A stretch of DNA of 64,000 nt from CAZHPR01 sp964534305 (GCA_964534305.1 CAZHPR010000001.1:41691-105690), one strand, 5' to 3'; shown: positions 25,066-34,196, counted from the first letter of the stretch. The notes: generated from the letters alone by a model not told the origin. Numbers and translations: made by a program.

Positions 25066-27162
25066 TTATTTTTGTTTTATGAAATTTGGATCAGCGTCTT
25101 TTATAGAAAGCTTCATCCTCCCCTTTTCATCAACCCCCTTAACCACAACCGGGACGACCATACCAACTGACAAATATTTTTCTGTGCGGTCTATCCTAAA
25201 CGAAGCAATCTCAGATATGTGAACCAGACCATCGCTGTTTTTACCGAGCTTTACTATTGCACCAAAATCAGCAACTCTCACCACTTCACCCATAAACTTA
25301 TCTCCCGTTTTGTACTCTCTCACGATATCTTCTATTGAACTTCTAGCCTTCTCTGCGCCATCCTTCTCTCCAGTTATAAATATTGTACCATCTTCTTCTA
25401 TATCTATCTCTACTCCAGTGTTATCTTTTATTTCATTTATAACCTTGCCGCCAGTACCGATCACCATTCCTATCTTGTCTGGATTTATCTTCATCGAAAT
25501 TATTCTTGGTGCCCGAGGAGAAAGCTCTGCGCGAGGAGCCTTTATCTCACTTTCTAACAAATCAAGTATTTTCATTCTAGCCACTTTTGCTTTTTCAAAA
25601 GCTTCTTTGAGAACTTCAAGCGGTATACCGTCTACCTTTACATCCATTTGTACCGCCGTGACCCCCTCTCTTGTCCCGGCAACTTTGAAGTCCATATCTC
25701 CGTGCTCATCTTCTGGGCCTTGGATATCAGTTAGAACTTTATACTTACCACCCATAGACATGAGTCCAGAAGCAATACCCGCTACAGGCTTTTTTATCGG
25801 TACTCCAGCATCCAAGAGGGCAAGAGTAGAAGCGCATACAGAACCCATGGAAGTAGAGCCGTTGCTTGCAAGAGCTTCAGAAACAATCCTGATCGTATAA
25901 GGAAAATCTTCCTTGTTTGGTATCACCGGCAAAAGAGCCTTTTCTGCAAGAGCACCATGCCCAACCATTCTTCTGTTTGTAGAACCGACCCTACCTACTT
26001 CTCCGGCAGAAAATGGTGGGAAGTTGTAATGATGCATAAATCTTTTGTTTACTTGAGTTTCCATACCATCTATCACCTGAGAATCTCCTGGAGCACCGAG
26101 AGTCAGAGCAGAAAAAATATGCGTCCCTCCTCGATAAAATATCCCTGAGCCATGAAGCACCGAGGAGAGACCTCCAGCTTTTGCATACAAACTCCTAAGT
26201 TCATCAAAACCTCTACCATCTACTCGCCTGTTTTGTTCCAAAGAAACTTTATGTACAAAATCATTTACCGCCTCATGAAAAAGATTTCTGGCTACCCTCT
26301 TGTCATGCTCTGGGATCTGTTCACCGAGGAGTGCAAACCAGGCGTCTTCTATTTCATAAATCTTTGACTTGCCTACCGAACCGAGGATTTCAGGAAACCT
26401 TGGTTCAATATATTCTGAAAACAAATTTCTGACACTTTCTGGTACTTCTATAGGCTTTACTTCCTTCTTATTTTTACCAATTTCAGCTATTATCTTTTTT
26501 TGAAAATCTTCTATTTTTTTAAGCTCTTCGTTTGCTCTTTCTAGCGCTTTCATCAGAACCTCTTCTCCAGCTTCATTTGCACCCACTTCTATCATATTTA
26601 TAGCTCCGTTTTTGCCACAAGCAATAAGGTCAAGCTCGTAGTCAGGACTTTCCCTCTCTTCATAACTTGGGTTTACAATAAAGTCATCATTGCCCTTTAA
26701 CTTACCAATCCTTACTCCGGATACCGGACCGTTCCAAGGAATATCTGAGACCCCAAGAGCAAGAGAAGAAGCCACTACTCCCAAAACATCTGGATCATAC
26801 TTATCCAAAGAAAGTATTGTTATAACAACCTGAACTTCGTTTCGAAGATTGTTGTCAAAGAGAGGTCTGATCGTCCTATCTACTATTCTGCCAGAAAGTA
26901 TCGCCTCGTCCGACGGTCTGCCCTCTCTCCTTATAAACCTGCTTCCGAGTATCTGCCCAGAAGCATAAAATCTTTCTTCGTACTCAACTGTAAGCGGAAA
27001 GTAGTCTAACTCTTTCTCCCCCTTGGACATCACAGCTGTTGCAAGCACCACAGTATCATCGAGGCGAAGCATCACCGAGCCGTGAGCGTTTTCTGCCAAA
27101 TCACTGAACTCTGCTTCCATTTTTTGACCACCAATCTCAAAAGAATATTTCTTAGTTTGCAT
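25066..27162 (-). CDS. pnp: Polyribonucleotide nucleotidyltransferase
   Basis: PNPase degrades RNA 3'-5' by phosphorolysis. The 698-residue protein has two RNase PH domains: the first with FYASGQILGSRFIRREGRPS, the second with MRRVG-type residues and the catalytic VLTDIQGPEDEHGDMDFKVA. A KH domain (IGMVIGTGGKVINEIKDNTG) and a C-terminal S1 domain (MGEVVRVADFGAIVKL) follow. In many bacteria rpsO lies just upstream; here rpsO is at 50.9 kb. Confidence 0.97.
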   Translation of the reverse strand: MQTKKYSFEIGGQKMEAEFSDLAENAHGSVMLRLDDTVVLATAVMSKGEKELDYFPLTVEYEERFYASGQILGSRFIRREGRPSDEAILSGRIVDRTIRPLFDNNLRNEVQVVITILSLDKYDPDVLGVVASSLALGVSDIPWNGPVSGVRIGKLKGNDDFIVNPSYEERESPDYELDLIACGKNGAINMIEVGANEAGEEVLMKALERANEELKKIEDFQKKIIAEIGKNKKEVKPIEVPESVRNLFSEYIEPRFPEILGSVGKSKIYEIEDAWFALLGEQIPEHDKRVARNLFHEAVNDFVHKVSLEQNRRVDGRGFDELRSLYAKAGGLSSVLHGSGIFYRGGTHIFSALTLGAPGDSQVIDGMETQVNKRFMHHYNFPPFSAGEVGRVGSTNRRMVGHGALAEKALLPVIPNKEDFPYTIRIVSEALASNGSTSMGSVCASTLALLDAGVPIKKPVAGIASGLMSMGGKYKVLTDIQGPEDEHGDMDFKVAGTREGVTAVQMDVKVDGIPLEVLKEAFEKAKVARMKILDLLESEIKAPRAELSPRAPRIISMKINPDKIGMVIGTGGKVINEIKDNTGVEIDIEEDGTIFITGEKDGAEKARSSIEDIVREYKTGDKFMGEVVRVADFGAIVKLGKNSDGLVHISEIASFRIDRTEKYLSVGMVVPVVVKGVDEKGRMKLSIKDADPNFIKQK

Positions 27163-27255
27163 AAATATAGACTACTTGTTTAATGAAAACATCTTATCAC
27201 CAAAACTTCATTTTTTGAATTAAAATCCCTCGCTCTTTACAAACTCTCAAAATAC

Positions 27256-27283
27256 TTGCAAAAGTAGATAAAATTGGTATAGT
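27256..27283 (+). promoter_or_regulatory. Sigma-70 promoter for the 27334 gene
   Basis: TTGCAA (27256-27261) and TATAGT (27278-27283) are separated by 16 bases. The start codon follows after a 50-base leader with a strong SD. Confidence 0.65.
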
Positions 27284-27333
27284 TTACGAGGAAGCAACAA
27301 GTCACAAGCTACTTCAAAACAAGGAGGCAAGAA

Positions 27334-28068
27334 TTGAGTACGATCGATCGTGAAATTTTGAGGCAACTTTCAATCTTACAATCGGAGCTAGCCCGCTATC
27401 TCGGAACATCACGACAAGCTGTGTGCGCTGGAATCAAACAAGGTAAGGATTACCTCGACTCACGCCGTCTGCTTCAGCTCTATGATGCGCTTCATGCAAA
27501 TGGTGACAGACGAGCAACTTTGGTTGCTAACCGCCTGAAGAATATCTACGGGTTAGAAGCAAATCCACCCACTCTAACTTCGACAATGCACGGTGATCCT
27601 GAATCCTTCCCACAAAGGTTTGAGGAGATGTGGGTTTTGGGAGATGAACTACTTGAACTCACTTCACCTCACTATGCCACCAGAATGCAAAAGCATTACG
27701 AGTCACCGAAAAAGACCCTGCTCTACTTTGTTAGTAGACCAGAGATCGGCGACAGGCTAACACAACGCATAAAGCTGGAAGTAGGCCGACATAAACGAAG
27801 CGGCCAACAAACCGCCAAAATATGTATTCTGCTCTGCAATGCTGTCATGTTCATGCCACACTTGATGATCTTTGATCCAATCAGTAATGAAGCTGAAGGG
27901 TACGTGAGAACGTCCAGAGGTTTCGTGAAAATGGATCAGGTGCTGACAAGTATCATGGTGGCAAACTTCACTGTTGCAGGAGTCAGACCTTTTGGTAAAG
28001 AGGGTGCCATCTTGGCAAACGATGCTGGGTTTGGCGGTGTATCATTCAAGATCCTTCATCAGTTTTGA
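27334..28068 (+). CDS. Hypothetical protein with N-terminal HTH-like segment
   Basis: I do not recognise this 244-residue protein. It starts at TTG 27334, supported by AAGGAGG (27321-27327) six bases upstream. Residues about 12-40 (SILQSELARYLGTSRQAVCAGIKQGKDYL) read like a helix-turn-helix of the Xre/phage-repressor type. The remainder lacks recognisable motifs, although GKEGAILANDAGFGGVSF looks like an ordered C-terminal region. It has its own promoter and terminator and is richer in G+C than adjacent genes. Confidence 0.7.
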   Translation: MSTIDREILRQLSILQSELARYLGTSRQAVCAGIKQGKDYLDSRRLLQLYDALHANGDRRATLVANRLKNIYGLEANPPTLTSTMHGDPESFPQRFEEMWVLGDELLELTSPHYATRMQKHYESPKKTLLYFVSRPEIGDRLTQRIKLEVGRHKRSGQQTAKICILLCNAVMFMPHLMIFDPISNEAEGYVRTSRGFVKMDQVLTSIMVANFTVAGVRPFGKEGAILANDAGFGGVSFKILHQF

Positions 28069-28100
28069 CAAATCTTACCGCCCACGACGAGACACAAAAG

Positions 28101-28124
28101 GTCCGTTGGAGGGCGGACTTTTTT
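28101..28124 (+). terminator. Rho-independent terminator
   Basis: GTCCG (28101-28105) pairs with CGGAC (28114-28118), followed by six T residues. It ends the 27334 unit. Confidence 0.65.
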
Positions 28125-28188
28125 ATATAAAAATTTTTAAGATGTAATTTGTTTTGAAATAGTGTATAAATCTAATAGGAGTAACCTT

Positions 28189-28287
28189 ATGTTTTGGAAA
28201 CTGTTCGGCTGGGTATCTTACCAGATACTCAAGTTTTTTAACTGGTTAGGTTCCCGGAAGAAGAAATGGGCGCTGACCAAACAGTAA
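28189..28287 (+). CDS. 32-residue Trp-rich basic peptide
   Basis: ATG 28189 opens 32 codons and ends at TAA 28285. AGGAG (28177-28181) lies seven bases upstream, and a TATAAA (about 28166-28171) could be a -10 box. The peptide contains four Trp, an amphipathic or hydrophobic N-terminal part (MFWKLFGWVSYQILKFFNWL) and a basic end (GSRKKKWALTKQ). A 12-bp perfect hairpin begins at the stop codon. The compact promoter-SD-ORF-terminator layout supports a real small gene. Its function is unknown; a membrane-active peptide is one guess. Confidence 0.55.
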   Translation: MFWKLFGWVSYQILKFFNWLGSRKKKWALTKQ

Positions 28288-28312
28288 GGGCTGATCGCAA
28301 GATCAGCCCTTA
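28285..28312 (+). terminator. Perfect 12-bp hairpin with GCAA loop
   Basis: TAAGGGCTGATC and GATCAGCCCTTA form a perfect stem closed by GCAA. It overlaps the stop codon of the 32-residue ORF and is followed by AACCATTTTATTATTT. Confidence 0.75.
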
Positions 28313-28343
28313 ACCATTTTATTATTTATGTGTTTTTTGTTTT

Positions 28344-28387
28344 CCTCCCCTCTCCTCTTGCAAGGAGAGGGGTTGGGGGTGAGGTAG
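28344..28387 (+). repeat. Solitary palindromic repeat (GGTGAG family), downstream of fusA
   Basis: CCCCTCTCCT..AGGAGAGGGG followed by TTGGGGGTGAGGTAGA ends two bases from the fusA stop. It is the same family as the arms of the DUF559 units, in the subtype that ends GAGGTAGA (shared with 56724-56767). Confidence 0.8.
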
Positions 28388-28388
28388 A

Positions 28389-30545
28389 TTATTTCCTAGC
28401 CTCTGCAATAGAAGCAGCAACGTTTGGAGGCACTATTGCATAGTGATCAAACTCAATGTTTGCATTACCCCTACCTTCTGTCATAGATCTGAGGCTTGTG
28501 ACATACCCGAAGAGCTCTGCTAGAGGCACTTTTGCCCTCACAACCTTGAGCCCAGCCCTATCATCCATACCCTCAATACTACCTCGCTTGGAAGAAAGAT
28601 AACCGGTAACATCGCCCATGAATTGTTCTGGGACAGTCACTTCAACTTTCATCACCGGCTCTAGGATCACAGGTTTTGCTTTCTTGGCAGCTTCCTGAAA
28701 GGCTTGAGAAGCAGCAATCTTGTAAGCAATTTCAGAAGAGTCAACATCGTGGTAAGAACCGAAGGTTAGCTCACAAGAAACATCTGTCATCTTGTAGCCA
28801 GCGACAATACCTCTCTCCATTGCCTCCTTTACTCCCTTCTCAACAGCTGGGATAAATTCTGCGGGGATAACACCTCCTTTGATAGAATCAATGAATTCAA
28901 ACCCTTCATCTCGATGGACATTTTTTGGCAACTTAGCATCTGGGTTTTCTAGAGGTTGTAGCGGTTTTATATTTAGCTTGACGTGACCATACTGACCCTT
29001 ACCTCCAGTTTGTTTGATATATTTTGTCTCTGCTTCTGCGGTACCGGTAATTGTCTCTTTATAAGCAACCTGTGGAGCACCAACATTTGCTTCAACATTA
29101 AACTCTCTCTTCATACGGTCTACAATAATGTCTAGGTGTAGCTCACCCATACCTTGTATAACGGTCTCTCCTGTTTCGCTATCCCCTTTTACTCTAAACG
29201 TCGGATCCTCATCCGAAAGCCTCCTGAGAGCGGTACCCATTTTCTCTTGGTCTGCCTTTGTCTTTGGTTCAATACGTAGCGAGATAACAGGCTCTGGGAA
29301 AACTATTGATTCCAGAACGATAGGGTTGTTTTCATCAGCAAAGGTGTGAGATGTTTTTGCATTCTTGAGTCCTACCGCTGCAGCAATTTCTCCAGCAAAA
29401 ACCTTTTTAACTTCTTCTCTTTGATCAGCCTGGAGACGGACAATTCTTCCAAGTCTCTCCCTCTCTCCAGTGCTTGCATTGTATATATAAGATCCAGATT
29501 CAATTGTTCCAGAGTAAACTCTGAAGAAAGTTAGCTGACCAACAAAAGGGTCTGCTTGCAACTTGAAAGCAAGTGCTGAGAATGGCTCTTCATCACTAGG
29601 ATGTCTCTCAATCTCTTCACCTGTCTTTGGATCAGTACCCTTTATAGCAGGGATATCAAGCGGAGAAGGCAGGAAATCTACAACCGCATCGAGCACAAGC
29701 TGGACACCTTTGTTTTTAAGTGCTGAACCAGTAAAGACTGGGAATATTTTGTTCTCAACAACCGCCTTTCTGAGTATTTTTTTTAAGGTGCTTACATCTA
29801 TTTCTTCCCCAGATAGATATTTGTTCATCGCCTCGTCATCATTCTCCACAATCCTCTCAACGAGTTCTGCTCTATACTTTTCGGCATCAGCTCTTAGGTT
29901 TTCAGGAAAAGCGATTTCTACAACATTGTCTCCCAACTTACCCTCAAAGCCATAAGCTTTCATCAGCAAAAGGTCTACAACTCCTTCGTGCTTGTCTTCT
30001 TCTCCTATAGGTATTTGCATTCTTACTGCCTTTTTTGAAAGCCTTTTTAGAATCGAGTCATACGACTTTTCAAAATTCGCCCCTGTTCTGTCTAGTTTGT
30101 TTATAAAACAAAGCCTAGGTACGTTTGCTTCTTCTGCGTATCTCCAGTTGGTTTCGGATTGAGGCTCCACCCCAGCAACACCATCAAAGACGCAGACCGC
30201 GCCGTCGAGCACTCTCATTGACCTCTTTACTTCTACAGTAAAGTCTATGTGTCCAGGAGTATCTATAATATTGAAACGATACTTATTCTCTTTTTTGTTT
30301 CTTTCTTCTGGAGAAAGGTAGGTAGGTCCCCAGAAACAGGTTATCGCAGCAGCTGTGATGGTGATACCTCTTTCTCTCTCCTGTTCCATCCAGTCTGTTG
30401 TCGTCTGTCCTTCGTGCACTTCACCTATTTTGTGTTGACTTCCGGTGTAGTACAAAATTCTCTCGGAAGTTGTCGTCTTCCCTGCGTCAATATGGGCTAT
30501 AATCCCAAAATTTCTAACTCTCTCTAGTGGATAATCACGTTGCAT
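28389..30545 (-). CDS. fusA: Elongation factor G
   Basis: This GTPase drives ribosomal translocation. The 718-residue protein shows G1 AHIDAGKTTTSERIL, the switch I region with RGITITAAA, G3 IDTPGHIDFT, G4 NKLDR and G5 GSALKNKG. Domains II-V end with FGYVTSLRSMTEGRGNANIEF. It follows rpsG in the str operon order rpsL-rpsG-fusA. No tuf gene follows; a palindromic repeat lies at its 3' end. Confidence 0.98.
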   Translation of the reverse strand: MQRDYPLERVRNFGIIAHIDAGKTTTSERILYYTGSQHKIGEVHEGQTTTDWMEQERERGITITAAAITCFWGPTYLSPEERNKKENKYRFNIIDTPGHIDFTVEVKRSMRVLDGAVCVFDGVAGVEPQSETNWRYAEEANVPRLCFINKLDRTGANFEKSYDSILKRLSKKAVRMQIPIGEEDKHEGVVDLLLMKAYGFEGKLGDNVVEIAFPENLRADAEKYRAELVERIVENDDEAMNKYLSGEEIDVSTLKKILRKAVVENKIFPVFTGSALKNKGVQLVLDAVVDFLPSPLDIPAIKGTDPKTGEEIERHPSDEEPFSALAFKLQADPFVGQLTFFRVYSGTIESGSYIYNASTGERERLGRIVRLQADQREEVKKVFAGEIAAAVGLKNAKTSHTFADENNPIVLESIVFPEPVISLRIEPKTKADQEKMGTALRRLSDEDPTFRVKGDSETGETVIQGMGELHLDIIVDRMKREFNVEANVGAPQVAYKETITGTAEAETKYIKQTGGKGQYGHVKLNIKPLQPLENPDAKLPKNVHRDEGFEFIDSIKGGVIPAEFIPAVEKGVKEAMERGIVAGYKMTDVSCELTFGSYHDVDSSEIAYKIAASQAFQEAAKKAKPVILEPVMKVEVTVPEQFMGDVTGYLSSKRGSIEGMDDRAGLKVVRAKVPLAELFGYVTSLRSMTEGRGNANIEFDHYAIVPPNVAASIAEARK

Positions 30546-30643
30546 AATAAATTATTAACTACTAACTATTTTAAATTTAACTAAACAAAACCCTGGACCA
30601 CTCGATAAATAAATTGAACAAACTTATTCCAGACAAGCAGCCA

Positions 30644-30668
30644 GTAATTTTTGCTAAGCAAAAATTAC
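30644..30668 (-). terminator. Palindrome at the rpsG 3' end
   Basis: GTAATTTTTGC (30644-30654) and GCAAAAATTAC (30658-30668) form a perfect stem that includes the rpsG stop codon. There is no T-run on the minus side, so processing or partial termination is as likely as full termination before fusA. Confidence 0.5.
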
Positions 30669-31141
30669 CAAGCAAAGTGAGCGAATGCCTTGTTTGCTTC
30701 TGCCATCTTGTGGACGTTTTCTCGTTTTTTGATCGCCTCGCTGGTACTGTCGTTTTTGCTTGCAAGTACAATCTCTTCTGCCAATTTTTGATGCATAGGC
30801 TTGCCCTTCTTGTTCCTCGCAGCATCGATAATCCACTTCATAGAAAGATACATTCTTCTCTCTGGCCTTACCTCTCTAGGGACCTGATAGTTTGCGCCTC
30901 CAACCCTTCTAGACCTTACTTCTACTGTCGGACCAGTGTTCTTTAGGGCGGTATCAAAAATTTCTATCGGATTCTCTACTTTTGCATCCTTTTTTATAAG
31001 GTCAAAAGCTTCGTAGACTATCTTTCTTGCGGCGTTCTTCTTGCCTCTTTCCATACAATAGTTTATAAACTTCTCCACCTTTGTTGAATTGAAGTTTATA
31101 TCAGGCTTTACGATATTTCTGTTTTTTACTTTTCTTCTCAT
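30665..31141 (-). CDS. rpsG: 30S ribosomal protein S7
   Basis: S7 nucleates assembly of the 30S head. The 158-residue protein has VEKFINYCMERGKKNAARKI, the conserved GPTVEVRSRRVGGANYQVPREV segment, and a C-terminus ending AEANKAFAHFAW. It lies between rpsL and fusA in str order. Confidence 0.97.
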   Translation of the reverse strand: MRRKVKNRNIVKPDINFNSTKVEKFINYCMERGKKNAARKIVYEAFDLIKKDAKVENPIEIFDTALKNTGPTVEVRSRRVGGANYQVPREVRPERRMYLSMKWIIDAARNKKGKPMHQKLAEEIVLASKNDSTSEAIKKRENVHKMAEANKAFAHFAW

Positions 31142-31159
31142 GTTTTGTTTTTGTATTTT

Positions 31160-31202
31160 CCTCCCCTCTCTTAGATTAAGAGAGGGTTAGGGTGAGTTAT
31201 TT
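31160..31202 (+). repeat. Solitary palindromic repeat between rpsG and rpsL
   Basis: CCCCTCTCTTAGATTAAGAGAGGGTTAGGGTGAGTTATT-type sequence (stem CCTCTCTTA/TAAGAGAGG). It ends at the rpsL stop codon, in the same orientation as the copies at 28344, 32637 and 41361. Confidence 0.8.
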
Positions 31203-31613
31203 TTATGACTTGGGCTTCTTTACTCCATAACTAGATCTTGAGGTTCTTCTCTTATCTACTCCAGCTGCATCCAGTCTTCCTCTTACAATTGTGTATCTAA
31301 CTCCAATATCCTTCACTCTACCACCTCTTAGAGTCACAACTGAGTGCTCTTGCAAATTGTGCCCAATACCTGGGATATAAGCTGTAACCTCCATACCGTT
31401 TGTAAGACGAACCCTGGCTATCTTTCTAATAGCAGAGTTAGGCTTTCTTGGAGTCTTTGTTGTTACCTTTGTGCAAACCCCCTTCTTAAAAGGAGATGGG
31501 TAATATACTGGCTTATTTTTGAGCGTATTAAAACCACGAGCCAAAGCAACAGCCTTTGACTTCGTCTTTACTATCTTTCTTTTCTTTCTTACTAATTGAT
31601 TTATTGTAGCCAC
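31203..31613 (-). CDS. rpsL: 30S ribosomal protein S12
   Basis: S12 lies at the decoding centre. The 136-residue protein has an N-terminal extension to ATINQLVRKKRK, the loop TTKTPRKPNSAIRKIARVRL holding the Lys of streptomycin resistance, and the PGIGHNLQEHSVVTLRGGRVKD loop with the conserved PGxxHNLQEHS. It is the first gene of the str operon here. Confidence 0.97.
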   Translation of the reverse strand: MATINQLVRKKRKIVKTKSKAVALARGFNTLKNKPVYYPSPFKKGVCTKVTTKTPRKPNSAIRKIARVRLTNGMEVTAYIPGIGHNLQEHSVVTLRGGRVKDIGVRYTIVRGRLDAAGVDKRRTSRSSYGVKKPKS

Positions 31614-31680
31614 GTTTTTATTAAAAAATTTGCACTAAAAACAGCTCATTCGCTGCCTCAACAATCTAATATAAAGGCAA

Positions 31681-32292
31681 CTAAAATGCAAGCCCTGTAA
31701 TAAGAGTAAACGACTTAAACACAATAGGGCTAAAAAATTGCCAAAAGAATGCAACAAAAATAAACACCAAGAAAAAGCCGTATTGCTCCATATTTCTCCG
31801 CAATGATTCCATCTTTAGTGGCAAAAAGGCGAAAAGTATCTTTGAGCCATCGAGCGGAGGCACCGGGATCAGATTAAAAAATGCCAAAGTTAGGTTTATA
31901 AGGACAACAAAGCTAAGTACCGGAGTAATACTTGATATTTCTAAAGACCTTATTATAAACCCAAATACAACTGCAATACCTATATTTGAAAGAGGACCAG
32001 CAAAGGCAACTAAAGCTTCCCCAAACCTCGCTGGCAGACCCCACCTTCTAGGGTCTAGGTTATAAGGATTGAATGGTACCGGTCTTGCCCAACCGACGAT
32101 AAAGCCTCCAAGAAAATAACCTACAAGTGGCACAAGCACCGAACCAACCGGATCAAGATGTTTTATTGGATTTAGAGTTAGCCTGTCTTGATATTTGGCT
32201 GTCGGGTCGCCGAGGGCCAAGGCTGCATAGCCATGCGCCACCTCATGGATAACTACCGACATTATTAAAATTGCTACTACAAATAAAAACAT
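31681..32292 (-). CDS. Site-2 protease family (M50) metalloprotease
   Basis: This intramembrane zinc protease has 203 residues. The HEVAHGYAAL motif (residues about 16-25) supplies two His ligands and Glu, and NLIPVPPLDGSKI supplies the third-ligand Asp. About five TM helices are visible, and no PDZ domain is present. Compact forms of this type are common; the substrate is unknown. It is divergent from rpmB. Confidence 0.92.
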   Translation of the reverse strand: MFLFVVAILIMSVVIHEVAHGYAALALGDPTAKYQDRLTLNPIKHLDPVGSVLVPLVGYFLGGFIVGWARPVPFNPYNLDPRRWGLPARFGEALVAFAGPLSNIGIAVVFGFIIRSLEISSITPVLSFVVLINLTLAFFNLIPVPPLDGSKILFAFLPLKMESLRRNMEQYGFFLVFIFVAFFWQFFSPIVFKSFTLITGLAF

Positions 32293-32330
32293 TGCTTTTG
32301 TTATTACTATATGTTAGCATACTCTCCACT

Positions 32331-32573
32331 ATGGCAAGAAGTTGCGCAATAACAGGAAAATCATCACAAGTCGGGGGCGGCTATAGCAACCGCACTCGTG
32401 CAACCCAGTTCAACCCAACTGGGTCTAGGAGGCGCTATGCCAATCTTCAGAAAAAGAAGGTTTTTGTGCCTGAACTCGGCAAATCTTTCAACCTTACCCT
32501 ATCAGCCAAAGCCATCAAAACTATCCAGAAAAAAGGCGCCTTTGCCACTCTCAAAGACGCAGGGATAATATAG
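32331..32573 (+). CDS. rpmB: 50S ribosomal protein L28
   Basis: The 80-residue protein begins MARSCAITGKSSQVGGGYSN. It has the L28 features RTRATQFNPTGSRRRYANLQKKKVFV and a C-terminal AIKTIQKKGAFATLKDAGI. The ATG at 32331 is chosen because the product then matches the family start. A CATACT box lies seven bases upstream and no SD is present, suggesting a leaderless mRNA. Confidence 0.95.
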   Translation: MARSCAITGKSSQVGGGYSNRTRATQFNPTGSRRRYANLQKKKVFVPELGKSFNLTLSAKAIKTIQKKGAFATLKDAGII

Positions 32574-32636
32574 TAGCTAGCATCTAGCATTAAGTATCTA
32601 AGTAAAAGTCCTAAACCAAGGTTATTTTTTGTTTGT

Positions 32637-32678
32637 CCCCCTCTCTTAATTTAAGAGAGGGGTTAGGGGTGAGTTATT
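32637..32678 (+). repeat. Solitary palindromic repeat at the 3' end of the MBL gene
   Basis: CCCCTCTCTTAATTTAAGAGAGGGG plus TTAGGGGTGAGTTATT. The adjacent minus-strand gene reads into it, and its last four residues (ITHP) and stop codon are repeat-encoded. Confidence 0.8.
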
Positions 32679-33553
32679 TTTAGATTTACCCCATCACTCT
32701 TGAAAATAATGCTACCAGAAGTATCAGTGCGGAGAGTTTTTATATTTAATTTCTCCAAGAGGGCTAGTACTTCTTGATGCGGATGACCGTAGCGATTGTC
32801 CTTACCACTAGAGACAACTGCATACTCCGGATTTACCGCTCTTACAAAATTATCAGAACTAGAAGTTCTTGAGCCGTGATGTCCAAGTTTTAATACATCA
32901 CTTTCTAGTCCCAAGGAGAGTCCTTGGGATCTATATTTGTTTACCAAATAATTTTCTATTGCACTCGGCGAATCTCCGGTAAGCAAAAATTCATTCTCGC
33001 CATAAACAAGACGAGCAACGATTGAGGCAGTATTTGTCTCCCACCCACTTACATCTTTTTCTGGAAACAAGATTTCCAAAAATGCTCCCCCACCCAAATT
33101 GATTTGCATGCCAGCTCTTGCAAGAATCTTTTTTATTTTTCCTCCACTTTCTAACTTGCCAACTTGCGTCTTTAAACTTTCATATATATCTGTATCCGAC
33201 TCTACCCCGGGTTCCAAAAAAAGATCTACCTCATAATTCTCTAAAATATCAACGAGTCCCCCCACATGATCCGCATCTGGATGAGTTGCAACAACAACAT
33301 CAAGAGACCGATCATAAAACTTCATCACCTTAGAAATTTCTCGAAGTACCCCCCTCCCCACCCCACCATCAACAAGAACTTGGTTGCCTGAGGGAGACTC
33401 TATAAAAATGGCATCCCCTTGCCCAACGTCCAAAAAGGCAACCGTGAGCAGTCCTCTATTATTTCTGAGATCCAAAAAAACAAAGAGAGAAATTAGGATA
33501 GCGAGAATAAACAGGATGCTCACTAAGAGTCTAATTTTTAATTTTGAACTCAT
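32663..33553 (-). CDS. ComEC-type metallo-beta-lactamase domain protein
   Basis: The 296-residue protein has one N-terminal TM helix (about 8-27) and a metallo-beta-lactamase fold: FLDVGQGDAIFIESPSG, THPDADHVGG (the metal-binding motif), LTGDSP and LGHHGS. It equals the C-terminal domain of full-length ComEC, which degrades the non-transforming DNA strand. The channel part is a separate gene at 34234. The C-terminal ITHP and the stop derive from the palindromic repeat at 32637. Confidence 0.88.
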   Translation of the reverse strand: MSSKLKIRLLVSILFILAILISLFVFLDLRNNRGLLTVAFLDVGQGDAIFIESPSGNQVLVDGGVGRGVLREISKVMKFYDRSLDVVVATHPDADHVGGLVDILENYEVDLFLEPGVESDTDIYESLKTQVGKLESGGKIKKILARAGMQINLGGGAFLEILFPEKDVSGWETNTASIVARLVYGENEFLLTGDSPSAIENYLVNKYRSQGLSLGLESDVLKLGHHGSRTSSSDNFVRAVNPEYAVVSSGKDNRYGHPHQEVLALLEKLNIKTLRTDTSGSIIFKSDGVNLKITHP

Positions 33554-33599
33554 ACATATATGATACTATTGTAGTAATTAAGAAACTAACAAAACCAAT

Positions 33600-34196
33600 A
33601 TGAAGCAGTTTGAAGCAAAACAATTCAACATAGGAGAACTAAAAGGAATATCAGCAAAAACAATAGAAGAACATCTGAAGCTTTACCAAGGATATGTAAA
33701 ACACAGCAATTTAATCTTAGAAAAAATTGAGGAGCTCGCGATAGATGCTGAAAAAAATGCCTATGCCTTAGGAGAAGTACAGAGAAGATTTGGATTTGAA
33801 TACAACGGAATGAGAAATCACGAAATTTATTTTGACTCTCTTTCTCTCGGAGCAAAAGAATTAGAAGAAGGAAGTAGATTCAAGGATCAAATAGAAAAAG
33901 ATTTTGGGAGCTTCGACGGCTGGCTAAATAAATTTAAATCGATCGCCCTTACTCGAGGTATCGGTTGGGCAATTCTTTATTGGGACAGGAAAGACAAAAG
34001 GTTTCTAAACGCATGGATTGATGAACAACACCTAGGCCAACTTCAAGATTGTACCCCAATCCTTGCGCTCGATATGTGGGAGCATTCTTTTGTTGCAGAC
34101 TATGCGCCGAGCGGAAAGAAAAATTATGTCGAAGATTTCTTCATCAATTTAAACTGGCAGAAAGTAGAAGAAAACTTTGCAATGGCTACCGAATAA
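33600..34196 (+). CDS. sodA: Superoxide dismutase, Fe/Mn family
   Basis: The enzyme converts superoxide to oxygen and peroxide. The 198-residue protein keeps the four metal ligands: His25 (TIEEHL, matching His26 of E. coli SodB), the His in RNHEIYFDSL, and the Asp and His in LALDMWEHSF. The second-shell HHQTY region is replaced by LYQGYV. The metal (Fe or Mn) cannot be told. It lies between the two ComEC parts, divergent from the MBL gene. Confidence 0.93.
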   Translation: MKQFEAKQFNIGELKGISAKTIEEHLKLYQGYVKHSNLILEKIEELAIDAEKNAYALGEVQRRFGFEYNGMRNHEIYFDSLSLGAKELEEGSRFKDQIEKDFGSFDGWLNKFKSIALTRGIGWAILYWDRKDKRFLNAWIDEQHLGQLQDCTPILALDMWEHSFVADYAPSGKKNYVEDFFINLNWQKVEENFAMATE

